Under the pieces are notes generated by a model. It worked only from the letters and a program-made list of their open reading frames with translations, was not told where the DNA came from and ran no database searches. 64,000 nucleotides of DNA from Pseudomonas sp. Os17 (GTDB lineage: Bacteria > Pseudomonadota > Gammaproteobacteria > Pseudomonadales > Pseudomonadaceae), in NCBI RefSeq assembly GCF_001547895.1, contig NZ_AP014627.1, forward strand, positions 2,235,501 through 2,299,500. The letters are read 5' to 3'. Positions within the stretch are counted from its first letter, which is position 1. Every line of letters begins with the position of its first letter. Positions 49,097 through 58,063 of the stretch are shown here, in pieces. The position numbers and the translations under genes were made by a program.

Positions 49097-50482
49097 ATGC
49101 GTCATGAATCCGACTCGATGGGGACCATCGCCGTACCGTCCAACCGCTACTGGGGCGCCCAGACCGAGCGTTCCATCCACAACTTCCCCATCGGCCGTTC
49201 GCGCTTCCAGTGGGGCGCGCCGATGATCCGCTCCCTGGGCATCCTGAAGAAGGCCGCGGCCCTGGCCAACCTCACGCTCGGCGAACTGCCGGAAGCCATC
49301 GCCCTGCCGATCGTCAAGGCCGCGGACGAAGTCATCAGCGGGCAACTGGACGATCATTTCCCGCTGGTGGTGTTCCAGACCGGCTCCGGCACCCAGTCCA
49401 ACATGAACGCCAACGAAGTGATCGCCAACCGGGCGATCGAGATGCTCGGTGGCGAACTGGGCAGCAAGAAACCCATCCACCCCAACGACCACGTCAACCG
49501 TGGGCAGTCGTCCAACGACACCTTTCCCACGGCCATGTACATGGTGGTGGTCAGCGAGATCCACGAAACCCTGCTGCCGGGGGTGGCGGTCCTGCGCGAC
49601 ACCCTGGCCGACAAGGCCGAGCAGTTCCGCGACGTGGTCAAGGTCGGCCGTACCCACCTGCAGGACGCCACGCCGATCACCCTCGGCCAGGAGATTGGCG
49701 GCTGGGTCGAGCAGATCGACTACGCCCTGGGCGCCATCCAGCTCAACCTCGGCGGCCTCTATGACCTGGCCATCGGCGGCACGGCGGTGGGCACCGGGCT
49801 CAACTCCCATCCGCAGTTCGGCGACGAGTGCGCACGGGTCATCGCCGAGCTCACCGGCTACCCGTTCAAGTCGTGCAGCAACAAGTTCTTCGCCCTGTCG
49901 GCCCACGACGCGCTGGTCAACACCTCGGCGGCGATCCGCACCCTGGCCATGGCCCTGATGAAGATCGCCAACGATGTGCGCTGGCTGGCCAGCGGCCCGC
50001 GCTGCGGCATCGGCGAGATCGATATTCCCGAGAACGAGCCGGGCTCCTCGATCATGCCGGGCAAGGTCAACCCGACCCAGTGCGAGGCGCTGACCATGGT
50101 CTGCACCCAGGTCTTCGGCAACGACGCCTGCGTGGCCTTCGCCGGCAGCCAGGGCAACTTCCAGCTCAACGTCTACAAACCGGTGATGGTGCACAACGTG
50201 CTGGAAAGCATCACCTTGCTGGCCGAGTCCTGCCGTGCCTTCAACGACCACTGCGCGCTGGGCATCGAGCCGAATCGGGCGCGGATCGAGGCCAACATCG
50301 AGAAGAACCTGATGCTGGTGACCGCCCTCAACCGCCACATCGGCTACGACAAGGCGGCCATCATCGCCAAGACCGCCCACCATCAGGGCAAGTCCCTGCG
50401 GGAAGTGGCGCAACAGCTGGGCTACGTCTCGGCCGCGGATTTCGACCGTTACGTGGTGGCCCTCGACATGACCCACCCCTGA
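49097..50482 (+). CDS. class II fumarate hydratase (FumC-like)
   Basis: A 461-aa fumarase/aspartase superfamily enzyme. It has [16 protein letters not shown] near residue 95, [20 protein letters not shown] near 130, [16 protein letters not shown] near 185, and the catalytic loop [16 protein letters not shown] near 317. It looks like a working fumarase, not a diverged lyase. In this cluster it could be a self-resistant isozyme, or act on a fumarate-like conjugate, as superfamily lyases do in fluopsin C synthesis. ATG 49097 with GGAG about ten bases upstream is the start. Confidence 0.9.
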   Translation: MRHESDSMGTIAVPSNRYWGAQTERSIHNFPIGRSRFQWGAPMIRSLGILKKAAALANLTLGELPEAIALPIVKAADEVISGQLDDHFPLVVFQTGSGTQSNMNANEVIANRAIEMLGGELGSKKPIHPNDHVNRGQSSNDTFPTAMYMVVVSEIHETLLPGVAVLRDTLADKAEQFRDVVKVGRTHLQDATPITLGQEIGGWVEQIDYALGAIQLNLGGLYDLAIGGTAVGTGLNSHPQFGDECARVIAELTGYPFKSCSNKFFALSAHDALVNTSAAIRTLAMALMKIANDVRWLASGPRCGIGEIDIPENEPGSSIMPGKVNPTQCEALTMVCTQVFGNDACVAFAGSQGNFQLNVYKPVMVHNVLESITLLAESCRAFNDHCALGIEPNRARIEANIEKNLMLVTALNRHIGYDKAAIIAKTAHHQGKSLREVAQQLGYVSAADFDRYVVALDMTHP

Positions 50483-50539
50483 GGCGGCCCGGCCGCCGCG
50501 AACCCGGAGTTCCCCAACCACAAGAGGCGCGTGAATCCC

Positions 50540-51430
50540 ATGCAGGACGCTGATATTCGCCGAACCAACCTCAGCCAGTTGCTGCGCCGCAAGCGCTGTC
50601 TGCGGGTGCTTGAAGCCCACAGCCCGATCTCGGCGCTGCTGGCCCAACAATCCCGACTGGAGCGCGGGACCGGGCCCAGCCTGAGCTATGACGCCATCTG
50701 GTCCAGCTCCCTGACCGACTCGACCCACAAGGGCCTGCCGGACATCGAGATCCTCTCGCCGAGCAATCGCTTGCACGGCATTCGCGAGATCTTCGATGTC
50801 TGTTCGCTGCCGATGATTTTCGACGGCGACACCGGCGGCAAGGCCGAGCATTTCGCGATCCACGTGAAGATGCTCGATCGGGCCGGGGTGTCGGCGGTGG
50901 TCATAGAGGACAAGTGCGGGCTGAAGAAGAACTCGCTGTTCGGCAACGCCGTGAGCCAGCTTCAGGACTCCATCGAGGAGTTCTGCGACAAGATCCGCGT
51001 CGGCTGCAGCAGTCGCAGCCACGAGGACCTGCTGATCATCGCCCGCTGTGAAAGCCTGATCCTCGACAAGGGCATGGACGACGCCATCGAACGCTGCCTG
51101 GCCTATGTCGCCGCCGGCGCCGACGGGATCATGATTCACAGCCGGAAAAAGGACGGCCTGGAGATCCTCGAGTTCGCCAGGCTGTTCCGCCGCCACTGCC
51201 CGCGGGTGCCGCTGATCTGCGTGCCGACCAGCTATGCCCACCTGAGTTTCGACGAGCTGGAAGGGGCCGGCTTCAACGCGGTGATCTACGCCAACCACAT
51301 GTTGCGCAGCGCCTACATGGCCATGCGCGATGTGGCGGTGGGCATCCTTGAACACGGAAGGACCCTGGAGGTGGAGCCCCGTTGCCTGGGCATCGACGAG
51401 ATTCTCGATCTGGTGCCGGGCACCCGTTGA
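50540..51430 (+). CDS. phosphoenolpyruvate phosphomutase
   Basis: PEP mutase converts phosphoenolpyruvate to phosphonopyruvate, forming the C-P bond of nearly all natural phosphonates. The 296-aa isocitrate-lyase-superfamily barrel shows the diagnostic EDK(X)5NS signature (EDKCGLKKNS, residues about 123-132). MIFDGDTGGKAEHF holds the metal-binding Asp; IIARCESLI and GADGIMIHS follow. The start may be GTG 50531, three bases after GAGG, or ATG 50540. It is the last gene of the forward run begun by the MFS gene at 43181. Confidence 0.93.
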   Translation: MQDADIRRTNLSQLLRRKRCLRVLEAHSPISALLAQQSRLERGTGPSLSYDAIWSSSLTDSTHKGLPDIEILSPSNRLHGIREIFDVCSLPMIFDGDTGGKAEHFAIHVKMLDRAGVSAVVIEDKCGLKKNSLFGNAVSQLQDSIEEFCDKIRVGCSSRSHEDLLIIARCESLILDKGMDDAIERCLAYVAAGADGIMIHSRKKDGLEILEFARLFRRHCPRVPLICVPTSYAHLSFDELEGAGFNAVIYANHMLRSAYMAMRDVAVGILEHGRTLEVEPRCLGIDEILDLVPGTR

Positions 51431-51932
51431 TCGCGGCGTTCTTGAAAATGGCCTGTTTCGTCTTGGTGGGGCAGGGGATTCAGGCCGTTGAGGAATAAGA
51501 ATTTTCTTACATACGCGGTTCGGACCGATGCCTAGAATGGCCCCCGTTCGCCCGGCCAGGTATCACAGTGAACCGCAACATGGCGGTGCCTGGTCAGGGC
51601 GGGCTGCAACATCGCGGCATCCGCCCGCCCGGCCTTAGTTGTACCGCCTACTGCCCCTGGCTGGCCGGGTTGGCTCCTATCCCCTCCAGGCATTGCTCCG
51701 GCATCCGCTCCGCGTCCCGCCGAACCCGGCTGGTTGCCTTATGCAGTCCTGCACTATTTTTCACACAGATTTACAGCTCTCGGAAAACCCTCGCGCTAGC
51801 CTGTGATCGCGGCATGTACCGGCACTGAAGCGCTTCGACGGCTTCGGACAGTGACCGGACTGCGGCTCAATACTGGATCGATCAGTCAGTCTATGAATCG
51901 CGCCGGCAAGGCCTGTGGCGCCAGGGTGGGCA
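51431..51932 (+). other. intergenic region between PEP mutase and tetR
   Basis: About 500 bases with no supported gene; the open frames have no start sites of note. It holds an inverted repeat TAAGAA-TT-TTCTTA near 51497-51510 and a TAGAAT (-10-like) at 51533-51538, and presumably the promoter for tetR. Confidence 0.4.
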
Positions 51933-52544
51933 ATGAGAACGGTAGACCCCTACAAGATGGAAGCCCGGCGCCAGCAGATCCTCGACGCGGCGCTGACCTG
52001 CTTCGCCCGGAACGGCTTTCACGCCACCCGTACCGCGCAGATCTGCGCGGCCGCCGGCATGAGCCCGGGCAACCTGTTCCATTACTTTCCGAGCAAGGCG
52101 GCGATCATTGCCGCAATCGCCGAGGAAGACCGCAAGGCCATGACGCGCCTGTTCTCCCAGTGGGACGCAGCCGAGGACGCCCTGGACGCCGTCGAGCACA
52201 TCGCCCTGGCGATGATGCAGGCCTGCAGCGAGCCGCTGCACGCGCGGATCAGTATCGAGGTGGCGGCCGAGGCCACCCGCAACCCGCAGATGGGGGCCTT
52301 GTTCGCCGCCAACGAAGCGCGGGTCAAGGCCGACCTGGCGGCCTTGCTCCGGCGCGGCATGGCCGCCGGTCAGATCGACCCGCAGCTGGACCCGGACATG
52401 GCCGCGGTGTGGCTGCTGGCGCTGACGGAAGGCGCCATCGCCCGGGTGGTGATGGAGGCGGATTTCCAGGCCCTGGCCCACCAGCCGATGCTGCGCCTGA
52501 TCATTCGTCGCTTCCTGCGTCCCCAGCAGCCCGAACCCGGCTGA
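51933..52544 (+). CDS. TetR family transcriptional regulator
   Basis: A 203-aa TetR regulator. The N-terminal HTH (RRQQILDAALTCFARNGFHATRTAQICAAAG, MSPGNLFHYFPSKAAII) is followed by an all-helical ligand-binding domain with RISIEVAAEATRNPQM. The start may be GTG 51915 or ATG 51933; the latter is chosen. It lies just upstream of, and in line with, an MFP-RND efflux pair, which it probably represses until a drug-like ligand binds. Confidence 0.88.
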   Translation: MRTVDPYKMEARRQQILDAALTCFARNGFHATRTAQICAAAGMSPGNLFHYFPSKAAIIAAIAEEDRKAMTRLFSQWDAAEDALDAVEHIALAMMQACSEPLHARISIEVAAEATRNPQMGALFAANEARVKADLAALLRRGMAAGQIDPQLDPDMAAVWLLALTEGAIARVVMEADFQALAHQPMLRLIIRRFLRPQQPEPG

Positions 52545-52668
52545 CTGCCACCTTGCAACGGCTCTGTGGCCGTTGCCCTGCTTGCGTCATGGCGTCTCGG
52601 GCCGCTTGCCGGCTCCGGGGCAGCGTGCCCGTGTTCCGGGCGCCGATGAATCCTTGAGTACCCGACAC

Positions 52669-53880
52669 ATGAACTCGATCGATCCCACTCCCGAGCAATG
52701 TCGCAGCCAGCGCTTGCGGCGCCTGGCCAAACATACCCCCAGGCTGTTGCTGGTGACGCTGCTGACCCTGGTGGGCACGCTGCTGGCCCTGTGGTTGCCG
52801 CAGACCCAGTTGCCGGCAAGCCACGGCCAGGAACCACCGCCCGCGCTGAAAGTCAGCAGCGTGCAGGTCCGTACCGGCAATGTCGGGCAGCGCATCTTCA
52901 TCAGCGGCACCCTGGTGCCCCAGGAAGAGATTGCCGTCGGCACCGCCCTGCAGGATCAGCGCCTGGCCTCGGTCCGGGTGGAGGAGGGCGACCGGGTCAG
53001 TGCCGGGCAGGTCCTCGCCGAGCTGGAAACCCACAACCTGGATGCTCAGGTGCACCAGGCCGAGGCCGCGCTGGAGCGAGCGACGGCGTTGATTGGTCAG
53101 CAGCAGGCGTTGAGCGTCGAGGCCCGGACCAGCCATCAGCGCCTGGAACAACTGGGCGGCATCGGTGCCGCCAGCGCCCAGCAAGTCGACCAGCAACGGG
53201 CCCAGGCCCGCGCCACCCAGGCTGCCCTGGCGGCGGCCCGGGCCGAGCAGGCCCAGGCCCGGGCGCAACTGGCGGACGCCCGGACGCAACGCCAGAAAGC
53301 CACGCTGCGAGCGCCGGTGGCCGGCGTGGTGTCCGAACGGCATGCCCGGGTTGGCGCCCTCGCCGGTTCCGAGCCGCTGTTCCGGCTGATCCGCGACAAC
53401 CGCCTGGAGCTGGACGGCGAGGTGACTGAAAGCGCCCTGCGCGCCTTGCAGGTCGGCACCCGGCTGGCGGTCCAGGTAACGGGCCTGCCGACCCCGGTGC
53501 AAGGCCAGGTGCGCCTGCTGGCGGCGAAAGTCGACCCCGCGAGCCGTCGCGGTCGGGTACGCATTACCCTGGCGGCCGACCCCGAGCTGCGCGCCGGCAG
53601 TTTTGCCACCAGTAGCCTGGAACTGCCGGCCCAGGGCCCGAGCCTGGTGCTGCCGCAGCGCGCCCTGACGTTCACCAGTGACGAACAGGCCGCGGTGGTG
53701 GTGCTGGACCCGGAGGGCAAGGCCAGTCTGCGGCAGGTTCGCGTCGGCCGGCGTGACGGCATCCAGGTGCAAGTGCTGTCCGGGCTGGCGGAAGGCGAGC
53801 GAGTGGTGGCCCGGGCCTCGGCCTTCGTGCGTGAGGGCGACCGGGTCCGGCCGGCTGAAGACGAGGAGCTGGAACCATGA
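52669..53880 (+). CDS. RND efflux periplasmic adaptor (MFP) subunit
   Basis: A 403-aa HlyD/AcrA-type adaptor. One N-terminal membrane anchor (about 26-45) is followed by a lipoyl half-motif (VRVEEGDRVSAGQVLAEL), a long Gln/Ala-rich coiled-coil hairpin (about 120-215), the second lipoyl half (KATLRAPVAGVVSERHARVGAL) and beta-barrel domains. The next gene, its RND partner, overlaps it by four bases. No outer-membrane channel gene follows, so a shared TolC-like channel must be used. Confidence 0.92.
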   Translation: MNSIDPTPEQCRSQRLRRLAKHTPRLLLVTLLTLVGTLLALWLPQTQLPASHGQEPPPALKVSSVQVRTGNVGQRIFISGTLVPQEEIAVGTALQDQRLASVRVEEGDRVSAGQVLAELETHNLDAQVHQAEAALERATALIGQQQALSVEARTSHQRLEQLGGIGAASAQQVDQQRAQARATQAALAAARAEQAQARAQLADARTQRQKATLRAPVAGVVSERHARVGALAGSEPLFRLIRDNRLELDGEVTESALRALQVGTRLAVQVTGLPTPVQGQVRLLAAKVDPASRRGRVRITLAADPELRAGSFATSSLELPAQGPSLVLPQRALTFTSDEQAAVVVLDPEGKASLRQVRVGRRDGIQVQVLSGLAEGERVVARASAFVREGDRVRPAEDEELEP

Positions 53881-56800
53881 GCCTGCGCCTGTCCTCCTGG
53901 GCGATCCGCCGACCGATTCCGACCCTGGTGCTGTTCCTGGTGCTCAGTGTGGGCGGCTGGTTGTCCTTTCTGCAGTTGCCGATCAACGCCAACCCGCGGG
54001 TCGAGTTCCCGGTGATCACGGTGCTGGTGTCCCAGGTCGGCGCGGCCCCCACCGAACTCGAACACGCGGTGACCCTGCGGGTCGAACGCGCGGTGTCCGG
54101 CCTGGCCGGCATCCGCCATATCACCTCCACGGTGGCCGACGGCATCTCGGTGACCACCGTGGAGTTCCAGCTCGGAGTCGATCCCGGGCGCGCCGCCAAC
54201 GACATCCGCGACGCCATCGCGCTGATCCGCGCCGACCTGCCGCAGACCATCGAGGAACCGATGATCACCCGCATCGACGTCGAGGGCGGGGCCATCCTCA
54301 ACTACGCCGTGAAGGGCACCACGCGAAGCCTGGTGGAGCTTTCCTGGTTCGTCGACGACCAGCTCAGCCGCGAACTGCTGGCGGTGCCCGGGGTGCAGAA
54401 GGTGCAGCGCCTGGGTGGGGTTGAGCGCGAGGTCAAGGTCGAACTCATGGCCGAGCGCCTGCAAGCCCTGGGCCTCACCGCCGAGCAGGTCAACGGCCAA
54501 CTGGTGCAGAGCAATATCAACGTGCCCGGCGGGCGGACCCGGCTGGGCCACAGCGAACAGTCGATCCGCACCCTGGGCAGCGCCCTGACGGTGGAGGCCC
54601 TGAGCCAGACCCCGATTGCCCTGGGCGAGGGGCGCTGGGCGCGCCTGGGGGAGCTGGCCCGGGTGCATGACGGCGCCAGCCAGGCCCGTTCCCAGGCGCG
54701 TCTGGACGGCGAGGAAGTGGTGGGCTTCGCGGTGTTTCGCGCCAAGGGCTCCAGCGACACCCGGGTGGCGGCCGGCGTCGAGGCGGTCATCCAGCGCCTG
54801 CAGCAACAGCGCCCGGACCTGGAGATCCGCCAGATCTCCTCTTCGGTGGACTACACCCTGGCCAGTTACGACGCGGCGATCATGACCCTGGTCGAAGGCG
54901 CGCTGCTGACCGTCCTGGTGGTCCTGGTGTTCCTCCGAAGCTGGCGCGCCACCCTGGTGGCGGCCATTGCCCTGCCGCTGTCGATCCTGCCGACCTTCGC
55001 CGTCATGGCCGGGTTCGGCTATTCGCTGAACAGCATCACCCTGCTGGCCCTGACCCTGGTGATCGGCATCCTGGTGGACGATGCCATCGTCGAGATCGAG
55101 AACATCGAACGGCATCTGGACCAGGGCAAGCGTCCCTACCAGGCGGCCATCGACGCCAGCGACGCCATCGGCTTTGCCGTGGTGGCGATCACCGCCACCC
55201 TGGTCGCGGTGTTCCTGCCAGTGAGTTTCATCGGTGGCTTCATCGGCCAGTACTTCACCCCGTTCGGCATCACCGTCTCGGCGGCGGTGCTGGCTTCGCT
55301 GCTGGTGGCGCGCCTGGTCACGCCGTTGATGGCGGCCTATCTGCTCAAGCCCAAGGCCCCGGGTGCGGGCCATGAGCCGCGGCCGATGGCGCCCGGCGGC
55401 CTGCTGGGGCGCTACCTGAAGCTGCTGGAGTGGGCGCTGCGGCACCGGCGCCTGAGCCTGGGGCTGGCCGGGCTGTTTTTGGTCGGCTCGTTCGCCCTGG
55501 TGCCGCTGTTGCCTTCGGGGTTCATGCCGGTGAATGACCTCAGCCTGTCGCGCATCGACGTCTCCCTGCCGCCCGGCACGCCCTTGGTGCGGACCGACAA
55601 GGTGCTGGCCGACATGGCCCGGCAGATTCGCCAGCGGCCCGAGGTGCTCTCGGTGTTCGTCACCGCCGGCGGCGAGGATGCCTCCGGGGCCACCGACGTG
55701 GCCACCGGCCAACTGCTGGTGCGATTGCTCCCGGCGGACCAGCGCGAGCTCAGCCAGAAGGCCTTCGAACAGTCCCTGCGGCCGCTGCTCAACGGCTTTG
55801 CCGACCTGCGCTACGCCTTTCGTGGTGAAACCGCGGCGCGGGATATCTCGATCATCCTGGTGGGGCCCGACGGGCCGGCGTTGAGCCGCGCCGCCCATGC
55901 CGTGCAACGCGACATGCGGGCGCTCCAGGGCATCGCCAACGTCCAGGTCAACGAGCCGCTGCCGCGTCCGGAGCTGCTGATCCAGCCGCGGGTGGACGAA
56001 GCGGCCCGGGCCGGGGTCAGTGCCCAGGCCATCGGCAGCGTGGCGCGGATCGCCACCGTGGGCGAAATCAACGCCAGTTCGGCGCGCTTCAATTTCCATG
56101 ACCGCCAGGTGCCGATCCGGGTGCTGCTGCCGGCCATCGAGCAGGGCGACCTGAATGCCCTGAGCAACCTCGGCGTCAGCACCGACAGGGGGACGGTGCT
56201 GCCCCTCAGCGCGGTGGCCGATATCGGCTATGGCAGCGGGCCGGCGCGGATCGAGCGCTTCTCCCGGTTGCGCCGGGTGTCGGTGGATGCCGATCTGGCC
56301 GGGATCACCCTGGGCACGGCCCTGGAAGCCATCGGCCAGTTGCCGGCGCTGCAGCAGTTGCCCGACGGCGTGCGCCGTGTCGAGTACGGCGATGCCGAAT
56401 ACATGAATGAAATGTTCGACAAGTTCGGCGTGGTCATGGGCCTGGGCATCATGATGGTGTTCGCCGTGCTGGTGCTGCTGTTCCGCGATTTCCTGCAGCC
56501 CTTGACCATCCTCAGCGCACTGCCGTTGTCCGTCGGCGGGGCGATTGGCGGCCTGTTGCTGTACGGCGCCGCCATCGACATGCCGGTGGTCATCGGCCTG
56601 CTGATGCTGATGGGCATCGTCACCAAGAACTCGATCCTGATGGTGGAATTCACCCTCGAGAAGCGTCGCCTTGGCATGCCCCGGCACCAGGCCCTGATCC
56701 AGTCGGGGGCCGAGCGCGCCCGGCCGATCATCATGACCACCATTGCCATGGTCGCGGGCATGGTGCCGGCGCTGCTCAGCAGCGGCGCCGACGCCGGGTT

Positions 56801-56975
56801 CCGCGCCCCCATGGCGGTGGCGGTGATCGGCGGGCTGATCACCTCGACCCTGCTGAGCCTGGTGCTGGTGCCGGTGGTCTTCAGTTGCATGGACGACCTG
56901 AAGCGCTGGCTGGCGCCGCGCCTGGCGCGCCTCACCTCAGTCACCGCGCAGGACCGCGCCGAGGCACGGCCCTGA
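53877..56975 (+). CDS. RND efflux transporter permease subunit
   Basis: A 1032-aa inner-membrane proton-driven pump of the AcrB/MexF superfamily with twelve membrane segments and two large periplasmic loops. The proton-relay acidic pair is in TM4 (LVIGILVDDAIVEIENI). It lacks the length and some landmarks of HAE1 drug pumps and resembles single-adaptor RND systems. The substrate is unknown; it could serve the neighbouring cluster or general drug efflux. It converges with the LuxR gene at 57888. Confidence 0.93.
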   Translation: MSLRLSSWAIRRPIPTLVLFLVLSVGGWLSFLQLPINANPRVEFPVITVLVSQVGAAPTELEHAVTLRVERAVSGLAGIRHITSTVADGISVTTVEFQLGVDPGRAANDIRDAIALIRADLPQTIEEPMITRIDVEGGAILNYAVKGTTRSLVELSWFVDDQLSRELLAVPGVQKVQRLGGVEREVKVELMAERLQALGLTAEQVNGQLVQSNINVPGGRTRLGHSEQSIRTLGSALTVEALSQTPIALGEGRWARLGELARVHDGASQARSQARLDGEEVVGFAVFRAKGSSDTRVAAGVEAVIQRLQQQRPDLEIRQISSSVDYTLASYDAAIMTLVEGALLTVLVVLVFLRSWRATLVAAIALPLSILPTFAVMAGFGYSLNSITLLALTLVIGILVDDAIVEIENIERHLDQGKRPYQAAIDASDAIGFAVVAITATLVAVFLPVSFIGGFIGQYFTPFGITVSAAVLASLLVARLVTPLMAAYLLKPKAPGAGHEPRPMAPGGLLGRYLKLLEWALRHRRLSLGLAGLFLVGSFALVPLLPSGFMPVNDLSLSRIDVSLPPGTPLVRTDKVLADMARQIRQRPEVLSVFVTAGGEDASGATDVATGQLLVRLLPADQRELSQKAFEQSLRPLLNGFADLRYAFRGETAARDISIILVGPDGPALSRAAHAVQRDMRALQGIANVQVNEPLPRPELLIQPRVDEAARAGVSAQAIGSVARIATVGEINASSARFNFHDRQVPIRVLLPAIEQGDLNALSNLGVSTDRGTVLPLSAVADIGYGSGPARIERFSRLRRVSVDADLAGITLGTALEAIGQLPALQQLPDGVRRVEYGDAEYMNEMFDKFGVVMGLGIMMVFAVLVLLFRDFLQPLTILSALPLSVGGAIGGLLLYGAAIDMPVVIGLLMLMGIVTKNSILMVEFTLEKRRLGMPRHQALIQSGAERARPIIMTTIAMVAGMVPALLSSGADAGFRAPMAVAVIGGLITSTLLSLVLVPVVFSCMDDLKRWLAPRLARLTSVTAQDRAEARP

Positions 56976-57087
56976 GCCGGGGCTGCGCAAGCCGCTGGCC
57001 GGTGGCGCGGCAGCGGTCAGCCGAGGACGGAGGAGGTGCCCTGCGGGAGGAGGCTGCTGGCCCGGAACCTGCGACCTGGGGCTGCTC

Positions 57088-57888
57088 TCAGGCGCCCACC
57101 ATCCATTTGGCCAGCCCGTGGCGGCCGCTGACCCCGAGCTTGGCGGCGGCGCGCTTGAGGTAGGTTTCCACGGAGCTGTTCTTGACGCTCAGGCGCTGGG
57201 CCATTTCCGGCACCGTGCCCCCGGTCAGCAGCCCCAGGCAGACCTCTTTCTCCCGGGCCGAGAGGTTGATGTCTCCCAGTGACAGGCGCTCGTCGAACTC
57301 CCGTTGCAGCGGCGTCTGCCGACGCGCGTCCAGAGGTCGCAGGCTCCAGTTGCGCAGGTGCTTGAGCGCCTGTTGCCGATGCAACTGGGCGTGGCGTTCC
57401 AGCAGCGGCAGCAGGGTCGCCGACAGGCTCTTGAGAAACGACAGTTCGCTGAGGGTGAAGCCGCCCTGGGCGGGATCGCGGTAGAGGGCGATGACACAGC
57501 GCCGGCTGGCTTTGCGCGACACCAGGTGGCACTGGTGCGGGGTCGGGCGAGCGGGGCTGCCCTGGGCATTCATTTGAATCAGCAGCGAGTCGTCCATTTC
57601 CAGCATCTTTTGCAGCAGCGGGTCATGGCGTCGCGGGGGCTCCGGCAGGGGCAGGTCATCCTGCAACCCGGCGCGTCCCAGCAGGGTGATCTCCAGGGAA
57701 CTGGCCTGGCATTCGTCGAGGGTCCATTCACTGAGCTGCAACTGGTTCACCGGCACCAGCTGGTTCACCAGTTGCAGCATGTCCTTGGCGAAGCGGGCAT
57801 GGCCGGTGCTGGAGATCAACTGCCCCAGCTCGAAGTAGAAATGCGAGGTTGGCATGTTGGCGATACTGCGGGTCTGATTCATATCCAT
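57088..57888 (-). CDS. LuxR-type HTH regulator, paralog 1
   Basis: A 266-aa regulator. The C-terminal LuxR/GerE HTH (about 200-262) has LSAREKEVCLGLLTGGTVPEMAQRLSVKNSSVETYLKRAAAKLGV. The N-terminal part has no recognised autoinducer-binding or receiver domain but shares layout with the neighbour at 58831 (a start FELGQLISSTGHARFAKDML and a central FTLSELSFLKSLSATLLPLLERH helix). AAGG lies five bases before ATG 57888; ATG 57882 is an alternative. Confidence 0.85.
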   Translation of the reverse strand: MDMNQTRSIANMPTSHFYFELGQLISSTGHARFAKDMLQLVNQLVPVNQLQLSEWTLDECQASSLEITLLGRAGLQDDLPLPEPPRRHDPLLQKMLEMDDSLLIQMNAQGSPARPTPHQCHLVSRKASRRCVIALYRDPAQGGFTLSELSFLKSLSATLLPLLERHAQLHRQQALKHLRNWSLRPLDARRQTPLQREFDERLSLGDINLSAREKEVCLGLLTGGTVPEMAQRLSVKNSSVETYLKRAAAKLGVSGRHGLAKWMVGA

Positions 57889-58063
57889 ATCATCCTTGAT
57901 CGAGACGAATCGCTGCTCGAAACGCGACTGCCACGACGGTCCGTGGCAGAGGCTCCTTGAACCTGTAGCGGTTCCCGGCATTGGATTTAAGCCCGGGCGA
58001 GCTCTGTGCGTCTGTAGGGGAAAACCGGGACACACAGGCCGCGCCAGGGCCTGGGGACGCGGC

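Noticed and set aside
48920..51355. 811-codon reverse open frame across the fumarase and PEP mutase genes
   Set aside because: It is antisense to two genes with full family motifs; the same codon-bias artefact.
51860..51900. TetR operator near GGATCGATCAGTCAGTC upstream of tetR
   Set aside because: GATCGATC is palindromic but the flanks do not pair; too weak to call as an operator.
53136..56687. 1183-codon reverse open frame across the MFP and RND genes
   Set aside because: It is a shadow of the high-GC RND coding sequence; no ribosome binding site or domain, and very His/Gln/Arg-rich.
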